A stretch of DNA of 63,584 nucleotides from Acidaminococcus massiliensis (GCF_900095825.1 NZ_LT608315.1:1978452-2042035), one strand, 5' to 3'; positions 53,823 through 63,584 are shown, counted from the first letter of the stretch. Made by a program: numbers and translations. Notes: generated by a model from the sequence alone, not told the origin.

Positions 53823-54493
53823 AGCCCCTCCTCCTGGAACCGTCCGGCATAATAATCGGCCACCAGCCCATCCTTCTGCAGTTTGGGCAGACACAGGTCC
53901 TTCAAAGAACAGCTGGTGCAGGTCTGGCTGGGCTTCACCCGGGGAATGTAGCGCCGCTCATAATACTGGTGCATCTCGGCAAACATATCCCGGACCCGCT
54001 GCCGCAGTTCTTCCGTCATGGGGATTTCCCGCCGGTGCCGCAGAGCATGGTAGTACAGACAGCCCCGGGGGATGGCACAGCCCAGCATTTCTTCCAGACA
54101 GATCACCTGGGCAGCCAGCTGGAGGATGTCACAGTCATCGGATTTATCCTTTCCCCGCTTGTACTCCACCGGCAGCACCTTCCACAACCCCCGGTGCCCT
54201 GCCAGATGAGCCCCTTCTTCTCCGGCATCTGCCTGGGTGAATTCCACCACATCGCAGATTCCCGAAGCCCCCAGGGTGGGAGAACTGATCCGCAGACCCC
54301 GCACCGTCATCACCCCGGCCCGTTTTTCCACGAACCGATCGTTGTGGGCATTCTGGTGGATCAGCTGCCCCTCTGCCGTCAGGCGGTTCTCCTCCCACTG
54401 CTGGTCAATGTGGATCAGGGCCCACTGGCGCCGGCAAAAGACGAAATGCTGGATTCCTGAGATCATCAGGTAATCCTCTTCCCGCCAGGTCAT
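53819..54493 (-). CDS. cas4: CRISPR-associated Cas4 nuclease
   Basis: A 224-residue RecB-like nuclease with an iron-sulfur cluster: Cys20 and the C-terminal triad Cys192, Cys195, Cys201; nuclease residues Asp81 (GICDVVEF), Glu110 and Lys112 (VEYKRGK). In type I-C, Cas4 joins Cas1-Cas2 to trim prespacers and choose the PAM end. The gene overlaps cas7 by four bases. All key residues are intact, which matters for the array-derived spacer. Confidence 0.95.
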   Translation of the reverse strand: MTWREEDYLMISGIQHFVFCRRQWALIHIDQQWEENRLTAEGQLIHQNAHNDRFVEKRAGVMTVRGLRISSPTLGASGICDVVEFTQADAGEEGAHLAGHRGLWKVLPVEYKRGKDKSDDCDILQLAAQVICLEEMLGCAIPRGCLYYHALRHRREIPMTEELRQRVRDMFAEMHQYYERRYIPRVKPSQTCTSCSLKDLCLPKLQKDGLVADYYAGRFQEEGL

Positions 54494-55386
54494 ACCATTC
54501 TCTGGCAGGTGACCCCTTCCGGCAGGTTTTCCGTATCCACAGTCACCTGGTAATCATGGTAGGACCGAGGCGCCTTCCGGGGATCCTTTTTCTCCACCTG
54601 CACCCGTTCAAACAGTTTGTAGGACGGCGCATTGCCCAGTTCTGATTCATGTTTGAACACAATCAGTTCCCGCACAGCCATATTCCCCCGGGCGGCAGAA
54701 TGGTCATTTTCGAACATGTTGATGATGGCCTTCCACAACAGCTGCAGGTCTTCGTCGGAAAAGCCCGTGGATTTCCGAGCCAGGTTGGCGGACACATACC
54801 CTTCCACCCGGTACAGACCGTAGGGAACGATGTACTTCCGGCCCATTTCCGTGTTCCGGCCTTCTTCCTGCCGTTTGGCAGTGGTAATGGCCACCCGAGT
54901 GATGGTGATTTCCTGAGGCATAATGGGGTCGATGCTGTGGGCGAATCCCAATTGGACCGGTCCCCGGACCTGTCCGCAGCTGAGAGCCCCTTTCACGAAG
55001 GTGGTCATCACAGCCCCGAAAGTACGGATATCATAGAAATTGCTGCACATAAAGTCCCGGATCTTCCGGTCCGCATCGGGATCTTTCTTTTTGTCGATTT
55101 TCTTCACATCATCCACACCCAGATACTCCAGCGCCTTCTTGTCGTTGGCTTCCAGGGGGACCGTTTCCCGGACATAGATCTGATACCCGGGCTGGTCTTC
55201 CTTGGCAGCTTCCACATAATTGCGGATCTTCCGTTTCAGGCACACATCCGTCACCAGGCCCAGGCCGGTTTCCGGGTCCACCCGGGGCATGTTCCCTGCA
55301 TCTGGATCCCCGTTGGGGTTGCCGTTTTCCACATCAAAAAGCACCACGAAATCGTACCGGTTGCGAATTGCCTTGTTTTCTTCCAT
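54490..55386 (-). CDS. cas7c: Type I-C Cascade backbone Cas7 (Csd2)
   Basis: A 298-residue Cas7: RYDFVVLFDVENGNPNGDPDAGNMPRVDPETGLGLVTDVCLKRKIRNYV is the family start; TFVKGALSCGQVRGPVQLGFAHSIDPIMPQEITITRVAITT follows. Multiple copies bind the crRNA spacer. It starts inside the cas8c stop (TAATG) and ends overlapping cas4. Confidence 0.95.
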   Translation of the reverse strand: MEENKAIRNRYDFVVLFDVENGNPNGDPDAGNMPRVDPETGLGLVTDVCLKRKIRNYVEAAKEDQPGYQIYVRETVPLEANDKKALEYLGVDDVKKIDKKKDPDADRKIRDFMCSNFYDIRTFGAVMTTFVKGALSCGQVRGPVQLGFAHSIDPIMPQEITITRVAITTAKRQEEGRNTEMGRKYIVPYGLYRVEGYVSANLARKSTGFSDEDLQLLWKAIINMFENDHSAARGNMAVRELIVFKHESELGNAPSYKLFERVQVEKKDPRKAPRSYHDYQVTVDTENLPEGVTCQRMV

Positions 55387-57167
55387 TATGCCTGTTCCTC
55401 CTTCTTGGTATAGCGAGCCTGGGTTTCCTGATAATAGCCCAGGATGAACATTCCCTGTTCGTCCAAAGTCAGCCGGCCGGGAATGGGGTTCCCTTCATCG
55501 GGCATGGTAATCTTTTCCATCAGGCTGCCCAGCTTCTTCTGGGTATTCACCGCCAGTCCCTTGTTGGTCCGGCCCAATTTATTCAGATGGGCATTGGCCA
55601 GTTTCAGCAGCACCGGGAATACCGCCCCCGGCGTGGCGCAAGCCGCATTGAAATACCGGTCTTTGATGGTTGCACTGACTTCGCTGGAATCTTGCTGCAG
55701 TCCCTCCAGCACCGCAAACAGCCGGCCCAGCACATAAGGAACTGCCTTGCAGTTTTCATTGACGTTCATGGTAATTTCTCCACCCCACTTTTCCTGATGA
55801 TTCTTCAACAGATAGGCCTTCACAAAGGCCGCTCTGGGATAACTGATTTTTGCATCCCCGGATTCTGCCTTGATCCGCAGCAGGAACTGCCGATACATGG
55901 CTTCCGGATAAGGGGCATCCTGGAGGATGCTCCGGAGCAGGCTCCCGGCCAAAAGGGGCAGTGCCTGCTTTTTGGTGGCATTGGGATTCACCGATTCCTT
56001 CAAGAGACGCCATAAAGGCAGATAATCACCTCGTTCTTTTTCCCAGGAGGGACGGACAATCTCCAACCGTTTCTGGTGATTCTGCAGATGCTGCAAGGTG
56101 ACCCCGAAGGTATTCTGCCAGAAGAAACGGACGGACAGCCGGGCCGCATTGGGTGCCAGCCCCAGCACATAGAACGGTTCATCCGGTGAAAGGGTGATGC
56201 CATCCACATCAGCAGCCACGCCCTGGAGGATTTTTTCCAGCACGGCTTTTACGGTTTGTTCTCTGTTTTCCCCGGTTCCTGACGGGTTTAGGAAGTTCAT
56301 GTACACCTGCTGATACAGCGGTTCGGCCGATTGGGCCCAGAACACCACCGTGGTATCTCCGCAGAAAATGCTGTTTCCGTCCCGGAGCAGCTGATTCAGG
56401 GCCGTGGTATAAGCAAAGGCCGCATATTCACTGACTGGGGCATTCAGCCCCTGTTCTCCGTCATGACCAAAGGATTCTACGGATTTGGCATTAAAAGAGA
56501 CTAGTGCTGCTCCCATAGACTGGGCATCCCGTACTCCTTTGATGTTGGGATGGGTCAGGGCGATTTCCGCCACCTTTCCAGTCACCAGGCACTGGCCTTT
56601 TTCGCTGTTCTCTCCCCCGCCTTCTTTCTTGTAATCCATCCAGCGCCGACGGATTTCCGGATCCTGCTGGGCTTCCTGGCCGTTGACGGCAAACACCAGT
56701 CCCGAAGCCCCCACAATCGCATCCCGGTTCTGCTGGAATACCGGATTTTCCTCCGCCTTATCCGGCTGCCAGCTGTCAAAGAACTTCAGGACTCCCTGAG
56801 CAACCGGAGAATCACACCCATCCAGCAGCTGGTGGTGAAAAGTCCGGGCCGCCTCAAAACACTGGATGGACCGTTTGGGTTTCCCTTTACTGTCCACACC
56901 GAAAAAATAGGATGAGCCGTCATAGAGAAAATTGGGCCGCACTCCGCTGGACCGTTTGAACACTTCCGGCACCTGGAGCAGGGGATCCGTCAGGACGGTT
57001 TTCTTCCCCCGCTGGACTTCATTCCGCAGGGACAGGATGCCCAACAGCTTCCCTTCCTCGTCCAGCTGGATTTCCGCCGATACCTTGGCCGCGCTCCAGC
57101 CTGGTTCCTCCACCTTTCCCTGTTTCAGCAGGGTTTCATAATACTTCACCAGTGCCTGCAGGATCAT
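55386..57167 (-). CDS. cas8c: Type I-C Cascade large subunit Cas8c (Csd1)
   Basis: A 593-residue Cas8c: MILQALVKYYETLLKQGKVEEPGWS at the start, VRPNFLYDGSSYFFGVD, CLVTGKVAEIALTHPNIKGV, SFNAKSVESFGHDGEQGLNAPVSEYAAFAYTTALN and FYVLGLAPNAARLSVRFFW. It reads the PAM and starts R-loop formation; in I-C the gene also yields an internal Cas11-like small subunit (family knowledge), which is plausible here from internal Met codons in the last third. Full length. Confidence 0.95.
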   Translation of the reverse strand: MILQALVKYYETLLKQGKVEEPGWSAAKVSAEIQLDEEGKLLGILSLRNEVQRGKKTVLTDPLLQVPEVFKRSSGVRPNFLYDGSSYFFGVDSKGKPKRSIQCFEAARTFHHQLLDGCDSPVAQGVLKFFDSWQPDKAEENPVFQQNRDAIVGASGLVFAVNGQEAQQDPEIRRRWMDYKKEGGGENSEKGQCLVTGKVAEIALTHPNIKGVRDAQSMGAALVSFNAKSVESFGHDGEQGLNAPVSEYAAFAYTTALNQLLRDGNSIFCGDTTVVFWAQSAEPLYQQVYMNFLNPSGTGENREQTVKAVLEKILQGVAADVDGITLSPDEPFYVLGLAPNAARLSVRFFWQNTFGVTLQHLQNHQKRLEIVRPSWEKERGDYLPLWRLLKESVNPNATKKQALPLLAGSLLRSILQDAPYPEAMYRQFLLRIKAESGDAKISYPRAAFVKAYLLKNHQEKWGGEITMNVNENCKAVPYVLGRLFAVLEGLQQDSSEVSATIKDRYFNAACATPGAVFPVLLKLANAHLNKLGRTNKGLAVNTQKKLGSLMEKITMPDEGNPIPGRLTLDEQGMFILGYYQETQARYTKKEEQA

Positions 57168-57817
57168 TGGTGCACCTCGCAGTTCCGGAGATCAAGGACT
57201 CCATTGACCAGTTTCGCCCGGAAAAACCGGGGCATGATGTTTTGCAGATTCCGATAATCCATGTCGTAGAGCATCAGTCCCAGATCCTGGGTAAGGGGAT
57301 AGGGCTGGATTTCCTCGTCATCCTCCACCAACCGGAAAGAAGCCGGAAATTCCCGGGTTCCGAAATAAGGCTGATGGTAGCACTGCCCCTTCCGGGCCCG
57401 GCGGGTGAGCATTTCCCGGAATTTCCCCGGATTATCCGAAGAATTGGCCTTTTCTGTCATTTCAAAATGAAGGGTGATGCAGTAATGGACATTTTTCAGC
57501 ACCGTGGAAGCCCGCTGCATAATATCCTCATGGGTTGCCTGGGCCAGCAGCTTGCCACCCCGGGCACCGGCCAGGACCGTAGTCCCGGAAATTTTGCTTT
57601 TCAGTTCATTCCGCCGGATATTGGTGAACTGGATGGGGCTCAGCACATCGATTTCATCGATCACATACCGCAGCCCCGGATGCCAGAATATGGCCTCCAC
57701 CAGTCCCCGGGCCGCGGAAGGCGTCATCACATCGTAGCTCATCCGCTCCCCCTTCAGTTCCGGCCGGGTAAAGCAGGCATACTTCCCCCAGCAGTCGATT
57801 CGTACTCCATAACTCAT
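57164..57817 (-). CDS. cas5c: Type I-C crRNA endonuclease Cas5 (Cas5d)
   Basis: A 217-residue RAMP protein: MSYGVRIDCWGKYACFTRPELKGERMSYDVMTPSAARGLVEAIFWHPG is the Cas5d start; ending NLQNIMPRFFRAKLVNGVLDL. In I-C there is no Cas6, so this protein cuts the pre-crRNA at the repeat hairpin. The ATG at 57817 has AGAGGTGG upstream. Its stop overlaps the cas8c start (ATGA). Confidence 0.95.
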   Translation of the reverse strand: MSYGVRIDCWGKYACFTRPELKGERMSYDVMTPSAARGLVEAIFWHPGLRYVIDEIDVLSPIQFTNIRRNELKSKISGTTVLAGARGGKLLAQATHEDIMQRASTVLKNVHYCITLHFEMTEKANSSDNPGKFREMLTRRARKGQCYHQPYFGTREFPASFRLVEDDEEIQPYPLTQDLGLMLYDMDYRNLQNIMPRFFRAKLVNGVLDLRNCEVHQ

Positions 57818-57848
57818 GGAACCACCTCTGTTTCTCGTTGATATCGCT

Positions 57849-60044
57849 TCAGGCAAACAGCCCCCGTCCTTCTTCCTGTTGATAAGTAAGGCCGGTTTCT
57901 TCCTTATATACGGACAGATCTTTCAGCACTGCCATCTGTTCGTCCAGAGCCTCCGTCACCCCGTCCGCCAGCATCTGTTCATACAGCCCTGGCCGGGGGC
58001 CGGTCTGGGACCATACGCTGACCATATAACGGCCGGCTTTCCGCAGCAGCTTCCGGGTCCGGATGCCGCACTGGAGCTGGCGGACAATCTCCTGGGCTTC
58101 CTCATTCCAGGGGATCAGCACATTCCTGGTATGGTCTTCGATCAGTTGGAACTGTTGACCGATGGTGGCATAGGCTCCCTTGCCAGATAAATCGACAATT
58201 CCTTTTTCATCCAGTATACCGTTTTTTGCCCGATAAAGCCAGTCAAAGTAATTGGCAATGGCTTCCGGCGCTGCCAGGTCCTGGAACTTCTGTGCCACCA
58301 GCTGGGTGCTCTGCCGTTCCTGTTCCAGGAAGCGGGACTTCTGGCTGTTTTCCGTGGCGAAGACATAGACCAGGCTGTCCTCCGCTTTGCGCTTCCCTTC
58401 CCGGTTGCACCGGCCGGCCCCCTGGATCAGGGCATCCACCCCGTTTTCTTCCACATACACCACCGGGAAATCGATATCCACCCCTACAGAAATGATGCTG
58501 GTAGAGACCACCCGGCAGGGTTCTCCTTTTTTCAGCTTCTCCTTCATGGTGCGGATCACCTGCTGCCGATGGGCCGGGCAAAGATTGGTGGAAAGATAAA
58601 GGTGCTCTCCCTGGATCCGGCTGCTGATTTCCCGGGCCTCCCCTTTGGTCAGGCAGATGCACAGGCTCTGGGGCTGCCCTTCCATGGCTTCTGCCACCTG
58701 GTCATAGGACAGCACCCCCTCATTGACCAGCCGGGTCCGTTTGAAGAAGCGGTAAAGGCCGGGGATATCTTCCATCAATTCCTGGGGCTTTTCCTGGAGG
58801 AACCGTTCCAGCCGGGGCTGGGTGGCACTGCACAAAAGAGCCGAAGAGGAAAAATGCCGGACCAGGGCCTCCAGGCTCCGGAGCACCGGAGTCATATAGT
58901 TCACCGGGAACATCTGGGCCTCGTCAAACAGCAGCACACTGTTGGCCATGTTGTGGAGCTTCCGGCACCGGGAAGACCGGTTGGCAAAAAGGGATTCGAA
59001 GAACTGGACATTGGTGGTGACGATCACCGGTGCGTCCCAGTTTTCCGTGGCCAGCCGACGGGTGTCCATCTTTTCGTCCGTGTCCTCATATTCCACCTGG
59101 CTGTGGTGTTCAATGACATTTTCCTCTCCCAGGTAGGACCGGAGGATGTCCGCCGTCTGTTCGATAATGGAAGTATAGGGAATCACATAAATGATGTGTT
59201 TTTTTCCGCAGGTCCTGGCCTTTTCCAGCGCCCAGGCAAAGGCGGAAATGGTCTTGCCTCCGCCGGTGGGAACGGTCAGGGTATAGATCCGGTCTTCCTG
59301 ATTCTTCCCCATCTGGATGCAACGCTGGAGGATCTCATATCGCTTCCGGTTCAGATCATTTTGCGGATGGAAGAACCCCTTTTCCTGCAAGGCAGAAAAG
59401 AACCGGTCATGGAGCTGTTCCAGGGAGGCAAAACCGCTCCGTTTCACCGCTCCCTCCTGCATATAGTCTTCCGTATCCAGAAAATCCCCATCCACCAGAC
59501 AGGAATACAGCATCCGCAGCCAAAGACTGCACCCAATGAAATCCATCTTCCCCTGGATCTGGAAATCCTGGATGACTTGTTCGATTCCCTGGACTTGAAC
59601 CGGCACTTTCAATTCCTGCCGCCAGGAAGAGCAATCCGGAACCGCTTTTTTCAGCCGGGCTGCAAAAGTGTTTTCTCCAGGCAAATCAGCATTTGTTCCC
59701 AAATCCGGCAACCCCGCATGGTGCCCGGCGATACAGAAAGCTTCCATAGTAGAAGTGAGATTTCCATTTTTTGCCAAAAGCTGGGCCCCCGCCGTAGAAT
59801 GATCCACCCGGCCATGTTTCTGCCCCAAAAGATACTTCTGGAAATCCCCAGAGTACTTCCCAATATCGTGGAGCAGCCCGCACTGCCGGGCCGCCTCCTT
59901 CATTTCCGGAGTGGGAGCAAACTTCTCCGCCAGCCGGGCCACCTGCCGGAGATGGTCCAGCAGGAGCTGAGGCGGCCGTTTCCCCGCTGGATCCAGATGG
60001 GCCAAATATGGTTTTCCATTCACCATCACTTGTTGCAACTTCAT
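57849..60044 (-). CDS. cas3: CRISPR helicase-nuclease Cas3
   Basis: A 731-residue Cas3 with an N-terminal HD nuclease (LLHDIGKYSGDF with His59-Asp60, DHSTAGAQLL with His82, AGHHAG at 107-111) and an SF2 helicase: Walker A PTGGGKT (259-265), DEAQ (374-377) and later SVGVDIDFPVVYVEENGVDALIQGAGRCNREG with motif VI. It degrades DNA after Cascade binding. It is the first gene of the cas operon. Confidence 0.95.
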   Translation of the reverse strand: MKLQQVMVNGKPYLAHLDPAGKRPPQLLLDHLRQVARLAEKFAPTPEMKEAARQCGLLHDIGKYSGDFQKYLLGQKHGRVDHSTAGAQLLAKNGNLTSTMEAFCIAGHHAGLPDLGTNADLPGENTFAARLKKAVPDCSSWRQELKVPVQVQGIEQVIQDFQIQGKMDFIGCSLWLRMLYSCLVDGDFLDTEDYMQEGAVKRSGFASLEQLHDRFFSALQEKGFFHPQNDLNRKRYEILQRCIQMGKNQEDRIYTLTVPTGGGKTISAFAWALEKARTCGKKHIIYVIPYTSIIEQTADILRSYLGEENVIEHHSQVEYEDTDEKMDTRRLATENWDAPVIVTTNVQFFESLFANRSSRCRKLHNMANSVLLFDEAQMFPVNYMTPVLRSLEALVRHFSSSALLCSATQPRLERFLQEKPQELMEDIPGLYRFFKRTRLVNEGVLSYDQVAEAMEGQPQSLCICLTKGEAREISSRIQGEHLYLSTNLCPAHRQQVIRTMKEKLKKGEPCRVVSTSIISVGVDIDFPVVYVEENGVDALIQGAGRCNREGKRKAEDSLVYVFATENSQKSRFLEQERQSTQLVAQKFQDLAAPEAIANYFDWLYRAKNGILDEKGIVDLSGKGAYATIGQQFQLIEDHTRNVLIPWNEEAQEIVRQLQCGIRTRKLLRKAGRYMVSVWSQTGPRPGLYEQMLADGVTEALDEQMAVLKDLSVYKEETGLTYQQEEGRGLFA

Positions 60045-60153
60045 CCCCTCCTTCTGTTCCTTTTACTATATCATATCTCGTGGGTAAAAAAACTCCCCGA
60101 TGCACACCTTCCTGCAAATGATGTACCCTCCGTTCTTTTCCCCTTGCAAAAAA

Positions 60154-60199
60154 GCTGCGTCCCCACCGTTCCTTTCCAGGACGGCATGGTCCGCAGCTC
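60154..60199 (-). terminator. Terminator of smpB
   Basis: An imperfect stem (GCTGCG at 60154-60159 pairing with CGCAGC at 60192-60197 plus inner pairs) is followed on the minus strand by six Ts. It separates the smpB operon from cas3. Confidence 0.7.
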
Positions 60200-60212
60200 A
60201 TTTTGTTCCAGT

Positions 60213-60677
60213 TTACCGGTTCCGCTCTTTCATGGCCCGGTCGATATCCCGTTTGGCAGCCCGGTCCGCCATGGCCTGGCGCTTGTCGTAGAGTTTTTTC
60301 CCGGTGGCCAGGGCCAGTTTGCATTTCACCAGTCCGTGGCTGAAATACAGCTGGAGGGGGACCAGGGTGAACCCTTTTTCTTTGGTCTTCCCGATCAGCT
60401 TCTGGATTTCCCTTTTGTGCATCAACAGCTTCCGGTCCCGGAGGGGATCCACATTGAACCGATTCCCCTGTTCATAGGGGCTGATATGGAGATTGTAGAT
60501 ATACACTTCGCTGCTCTTGGTCACCGCTGCATAGGAATCCTTCAGGTTGGCCTTCCCCTGGCGGAGGGATTTCACTTCCGTCCCGGTGAGGACCATGCCG
60601 GTTTCATAGGTTTCATGGATGAAATAGTCATGCCTTGCTTTCCTGTTTTCTGCGATTACCTTCACTGGCTTTTCCAT
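60213..60677 (-). CDS. smpB: SsrA-binding protein SmpB
   Basis: A 154-residue Smp[73 protein letters not shown] and the basic tail [26 protein letters not shown]. It delivers tmRNA to stalled ribosomes. The start lies 50 bases inside the rnr coding end. The ssrA gene itself is not seen in the window. Confidence 0.96.
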   Translation of the reverse strand: MEKPVKVIAENRKARHDYFIHETYETGMVLTGTEVKSLRQGKANLKDSYAAVTKSSEVYIYNLHISPYEQGNRFNVDPLRDRKLLMHKREIQKLIGKTKEKGFTLVPLQLYFSHGLVKCKLALATGKKLYDKRQAMADRAAKRDIDRAMKERNR

Positions 60678-63087
60678 GTTTCCGATCCCTTCTTCTCCGC
60701 CGCCGGCGGTTGTTTTTCTTCTTTCCGGTGTTTTCTGCCGCCGTCCCCTGGGGCACCAGCTGGCTCAGAGCTGCTCCTTCCGCTTTTTGGGGCGTGTTTT
60801 TCTTCTTTTTTCGACGGCTGCTGTTCTTTTTGCCAGATGCCTTCCGGTCCCCGGACTTCCGGCCGGTGGTCTCGTTCCGCAGTTTCCCGGTGGCGATGCC
60901 GGTCTTGGTCTTTTTCTGCCGTCCCAGTTCCCGGCGCATCTGGTCCGCTGCCTCCGGAGTCAATCCAGCCAGGACGAAATCGATTTTCCGTTCGGAGACA
61001 TCCACCTGGAGCACCTGGATCTCCACCTGGTCGCCCAGACGGTACCGATGGCCCAGATGCTGGCCGATCAGGGCATACTGGCCGTCCACATAATCATAAT
61101 AATCGTCGGTGAGGCTGGAGATATGGACCAGCCCTTCCACCCCATTTTCCAGCTCCACGAAGAAGCCGAAGGAGGACACTCCGGAAATGGTCCCGGCAAA
61201 TTCCTTCCCCACGAACTGGAGCATGTATTCGGCCATCTTCAGGTCCACGGTCTGCCGTTCCGCATCGATGGCTCCCCGTTCCCGGATGGAACAATGGGAA
61301 GCGATCAGGCTCAGGCGCTGGGTCCGCTCTTCTGCCTGCTGCCGGGTCAGCCGTTCTCCATCCAGCTGCCGGCGCAGGAGCCGATGCACCATCAGGTCCG
61401 GATACCGGCGGATGGGAGACGTGAAATGGGTGTAAAAATGGGCAGCCAGGCCGAAATGGCCGATGTTCTCTGTCTGGTAGACTGCTTGACGCATGCTCCG
61501 GAGGGCCACCGTAGAGATCAATTTTTCCTCCGGCTTTCCAGCCACTTTATCCAAAGCTCGCTGGAGATCTTTGGGACGCATCTTTTCTTCCACTTTCAGC
61601 GTGACCCCGAAGAGGGCCATCAGCTTGGCCAAGTTCTGGATCTTTTCCGGATCCGGCAGATCGTGGACCCGGTAGATGAAGGGCCGTTTGTGCCGGGCCA
61701 TATAGCCTGCCACCGTTTCATTGGCAGCCAGCATGAATTCTTCGATGAGCATCTCGGCCACGGAACGTTCCCGCTTCACAATGGCCACTGGATGTTTCTG
61801 TTCATCCAGGAGCACCTTCTGTTCCGGCAGTTCGAAATTGATGGCGCCTCGGCGTTCCCGCTTTTTGTGGAGCACCTTCTGGAGCTGGGCCATGTTTTCC
61901 AGCATGGGGACGATATCTGCATATTTTTTCCGCAGGGCTTCGTCCTGGTCCACCAGGATGGCCCGCACATCGGGATAGTTCATCCGATGATGGTTGTTGA
62001 TCACGCTGGGGGAAAGGGTAAAGGAGATGGTCCGGCCGGTCTTTCCGTCGATGAGCATCTCACAGCCCATGGTCAGCCGGTCTTCCCCTTCGTTCAGGCT
62101 GCAGATGCCGTTGCTCAGTTCCACCGGCAGCATAGGCAGGACCCGGTCCACCAGATATACGCTGGTGCCTCGTTCATAGGCTTCCTGGTCCAGCAGGGAA
62201 TGGGGCTGGACGTAATAGCTCACATCGGCGATGTAGACCCCCAGGAAATAATTGTCTCCTTGTTTTTCCACATAGACCGCATCGTCCAAGTCTTTGGAAT
62301 CCACCCCGTCGATGGTGATGATGTTCCATTTCCGCCGGTCCAGCCGGTTCTGGAGCTCCTTCTTTTTGATTTTCTGCTCTACTTTTTCCGCAGCTGCCTG
62401 GACCGGTTCCGGGAATTTGGTGGGCAAATCGTTATCTTTGATGATGGAAAGGATTTCCAGGCCGATATCCCCAGGTTTCCCAAGGATCTCCACGATCTTT
62501 CCTTCTGCATTCCGCCGTTCGTCCGGCCAGGTGGTGATTTCCACCACCACTTTTTCCTTATCCCGTGCTCCGTTGAAATCTTTCCGACGCACGTAGATGT
62601 CCCGGCCCACTCGTTTGTTGTCCGGGATCACAAAGCCGAACTCGCCTGATTTGCTGAAGGTCCCCACCAATTTGTGATGGGCCCGGTTCAGGATCCGGAT
62701 GATCTTCCCTTCCTGCCGGTCGTCGAAACCGCTTTTCATCACCCGGGCCATGACCGTATCTCCATCCATGGCGCCGCTGAGGCTGCTGGCCGGGATAAAG
62801 AGATCTCCATCGGCGGTCTTCTCTTCCGGGATCACAAAGGCAAAGCCCTTGCTGGTCACCTGGCAGCGCCCCACCACCAAGCCCATAGCCGCGGGGAGCC
62901 CGTAGGTATTGAACCGGGTCTTCACCACCTGGCCCCGGTCTTCCAGATCTTTCAGCACCTGCCAGAACAGCTTCAGGTCACTGCCTTCCAGCGCCAGGGC
63001 CTTCAGCAGTTCTTCCGCCCCCAAGGGAGCTACCGGATGTTCCTTCATATACCCCAGGAGCTGGTTTTCCAATTCCGTGTTTGTCAT
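60628..63087 (-). CDS. rnr: Ribonuclease R
   Basis: An 819-residue RNase R: N-terminal winged-helix and cold-shock domains ([28 protein letters not shown]), RNB domain with catalytic DSKDLDDA at 263-270, then an S1 domain ([28 protein letters not shown]). A very basic Lys/Arg-rich tail of about 90 residues extends into smpB. It degrades structured RNA 3' to 5' and cooperates with tmRNA-SmpB on faulty mRNAs, which suits the overlap. GAGGAGA precedes the start. Confidence 0.95.
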   Translation of the reverse strand: MTNTELENQLLGYMKEHPVAPLGAEELLKALALEGSDLKLFWQVLKDLEDRGQVVKTRFNTYGLPAAMGLVVGRCQVTSKGFAFVIPEEKTADGDLFIPASSLSGAMDGDTVMARVMKSGFDDRQEGKIIRILNRAHHKLVGTFSKSGEFGFVIPDNKRVGRDIYVRRKDFNGARDKEKVVVEITTWPDERRNAEGKIVEILGKPGDIGLEILSIIKDNDLPTKFPEPVQAAAEKVEQKIKKKELQNRLDRRKWNIITIDGVDSKDLDDAVYVEKQGDNYFLGVYIADVSYYVQPHSLLDQEAYERGTSVYLVDRVLPMLPVELSNGICSLNEGEDRLTMGCEMLIDGKTGRTISFTLSPSVINNHHRMNYPDVRAILVDQDEALRKKYADIVPMLENMAQLQKVLHKKRERRGAINFELPEQKVLLDEQKHPVAIVKRERSVAEMLIEEFMLAANETVAGYMARHKRPFIYRVHDLPDPEKIQNLAKLMALFGVTLKVEEKMRPKDLQRALDKVAGKPEEKLISTVALRSMRQAVYQTENIGHFGLAAHFYTHFTSPIRRYPDLMVHRLLRRQLDGERLTRQQAEERTQRLSLIASHCSIRERGAIDAERQTVDLKMAEYMLQFVGKEFAGTISGVSSFGFFVELENGVEGLVHISSLTDDYYDYVDGQYALIGQHLGHRYRLGDQVEIQVLQVDVSERKIDFVLAGLTPEAADQMRRELGRQKKTKTGIATGKLRNETTGRKSGDRKASGKKNSSRRKKKKNTPQKAEGAALSQLVPQGTAAENTGKKKNNRRRRRRRDRKHGKASEGNRRKQESKA

Positions 63088-63485
63088 GATCTCTCCTCAT
63101 ACATCAGCTTGCCGTCCGCTTCCGCGGCAATGGTCCCGTCCTCCCGGACCACCTGCCCGGTCATTTCCAGCAGCTGTCCTTTCCTCCGCTTCACTTTGGT
63201 GATCACTTCGATCCGTTCCCCGATCCGCACCGGCTGCCGGAAGCGGACCTCCAGCCGGGCCGTGTAGGCAACTTTGTGTTCATACATATAGGGGTAATTC
63301 CCCATGGTTTCGTCCAGCAGGGTGGAAATCAAGCCTCCGTGCATCCGGCCGTCATAGCTCTGATGGACGGGCTGGGGCACAAAGCTGGTATAGCAGCCTT
63401 CCGCATCGGTACGGAAATGGAGATGGAGCCCCATAGGGTTGTCCTTCCCGCAGCCGAAGCACATGGTATCTCTGGTTCTTTCCAT
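63084..63485 (-). CDS. PaaI-type hotdog thioesterase
   Basis: A 133-residue hotdog-fold protein. CFGCGKDNPMGLHLHF is typical of the subfamily with an N-terminal cysteine pair; MHGGLISTLLDETMG holds the catalytic His-Gly-Gly and Asp/Glu; then YTARLEVRFRQPVRIGERI and GQVVREDGTIAAEADGKLMY. It probably hydrolyses an acyl-CoA. Its stop overlaps the rnr start (ATGA). Confidence 0.88.
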   Translation of the reverse strand: MERTRDTMCFGCGKDNPMGLHLHFRTDAEGCYTSFVPQPVHQSYDGRMHGGLISTLLDETMGNYPYMYEHKVAYTARLEVRFRQPVRIGERIEVITKVKRRKGQLLEMTGQVVREDGTIAAEADGKLMYEERS

Positions 63486-63490
63486 ATTCC

Positions 63491-63584
63491 TTATTCCTCC
63501 AAAAAGGCCTCAATGGCAGCATAAATGGCCTGCCGGCCCTTATATAATGTCATCACATGGCGGGCCTGAGGGATCCACAGCAGG
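63491..63584 (-). CDS. Esterase/lipase (alpha/beta hydrolase), C-terminal fragment
   Basis: The window ends inside this gene. The visible 30 residues (LLWIPQARHVMTLYKGRQAI then YAAIEAFLEE) carry the catalytic-histidine segment (P-x-ARH-V) of Est30-like carboxylesterases. Such an esterase commonly precedes rnr-smpB after secG in Firmicutes. It ends five bases before the thioesterase start. Confidence 0.7.
   Translation of the reverse strand, partial: LLWIPQARHVMTLYKGRQAIYAAIEAFLEE

Noticed and set aside
60045-60153. Possible ssrA (tmRNA) gene next to smpB
   Set aside because: The gap is about 110 bases, too short for tmRNA, and has no tRNA-like ends; it holds only the terminator side and the cas3 upstream region.
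58569-62649. Long plus-strand open frames of 650-850 codons
   Set aside because: They lie antisense to cas3 and rnr, whose domains and catalytic residues are clear; the plus-strand products show only mirrored GC-rich composition.

Overview
The window looks like a chromosomal segment of an Acidaminococcus-type member of the Negativicutes (diderm Firmicutes). It mixes Firmicutes cell-biology genes (sepF, ylmH, the yfiH-yggS-sepF-proC-ylmH string) with outer-membrane features (two type V autotransporters, an LPS/capsule-like locus with heptose-type genes). It also carries glutamate-fermentation genes: an EtfA/EtfB pair and a 331-residue 2-hydroxyacid dehydrogenase that I recognise as close to (R)-2-hydroxyglutarate dehydrogenase of Acidaminococcus. 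The genus is an inference from memory of protein families; no search was run.

Layout. 1-3.6 kb (+): the end of a TctA-type carboxylate transporter, then a compact operon of a TM1266-like small regulator with an SsuABC-like ABC importer. 3.6-13.7 kb (-): exonuclease, a small metal-binding HMA protein with its own promoter and a possible operator, etfB-etfA, the division-associated yfiH-yggS-sepF-proC-ylmH string, a two-domain polyphosphate kinase 2 and hgdH. 13.9-15.5 kb: an IS110-family element. I can read its ends (core CT), a putative bridge RNA with two guide-bearing loops, and a promoter that would form only at the circular junction. It sits inside a REP-like intergenic repeat. 15.6-21.9 kb (-): two autotransporters, the first frameshifted. 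22.4-25.7 kb (-): superoxide reductase, a HigB/HigA-ImmA toxin-antitoxin pair whose toxin has lost an in-frame start, and galU.

26-48 kb (-) is an accessory region, AT-rich between roughly 26 and 42.9 kb: two broken acyltransferases, a two-gene Kiwa-type defence locus (order kwaB-kwaA), an intact ISLre2 element with TIRs and a flanking direct repeat, and a surface-polysaccharide locus. The polysaccharide locus has a flippase, a polymerase/ligase-like protein, several glycosyltransferases, gmhA, glf and a WbaP-like initiating transferase, with an AbiE toxin-antitoxin pair, an HAD phosphatase and a 23S-IVP-like protein in between. Around 41-46 kb, intergenic gaps carry a repeated element: a conserved core of GTGAGAC units flanked by hairpins whose stems vary.

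48.1-60.0 kb is a complete type I-C CRISPR-Cas system: about 65 spacers read on the minus strand, a leader, then cas2-cas1-cas4-cas7-cas8c-cas5-cas3 moving away from the array. One leader-proximal spacer is an exact 34-nt reverse-complement copy of an older spacer plus ten bases of its adjoining repeat, so it appears to have been captured from the array itself. 60.2-63.6 kb (-): smpB, rnr, a hotdog thioesterase and the end of an esterase, the usual rnr-smpB neighbourhood.

The most interesting signals are the readable bridge-RNA element aimed at a REP-like repeat, the array-derived CRISPR spacer, the reversed-order Kiwa pair, and the GTGAGAC composite elements.
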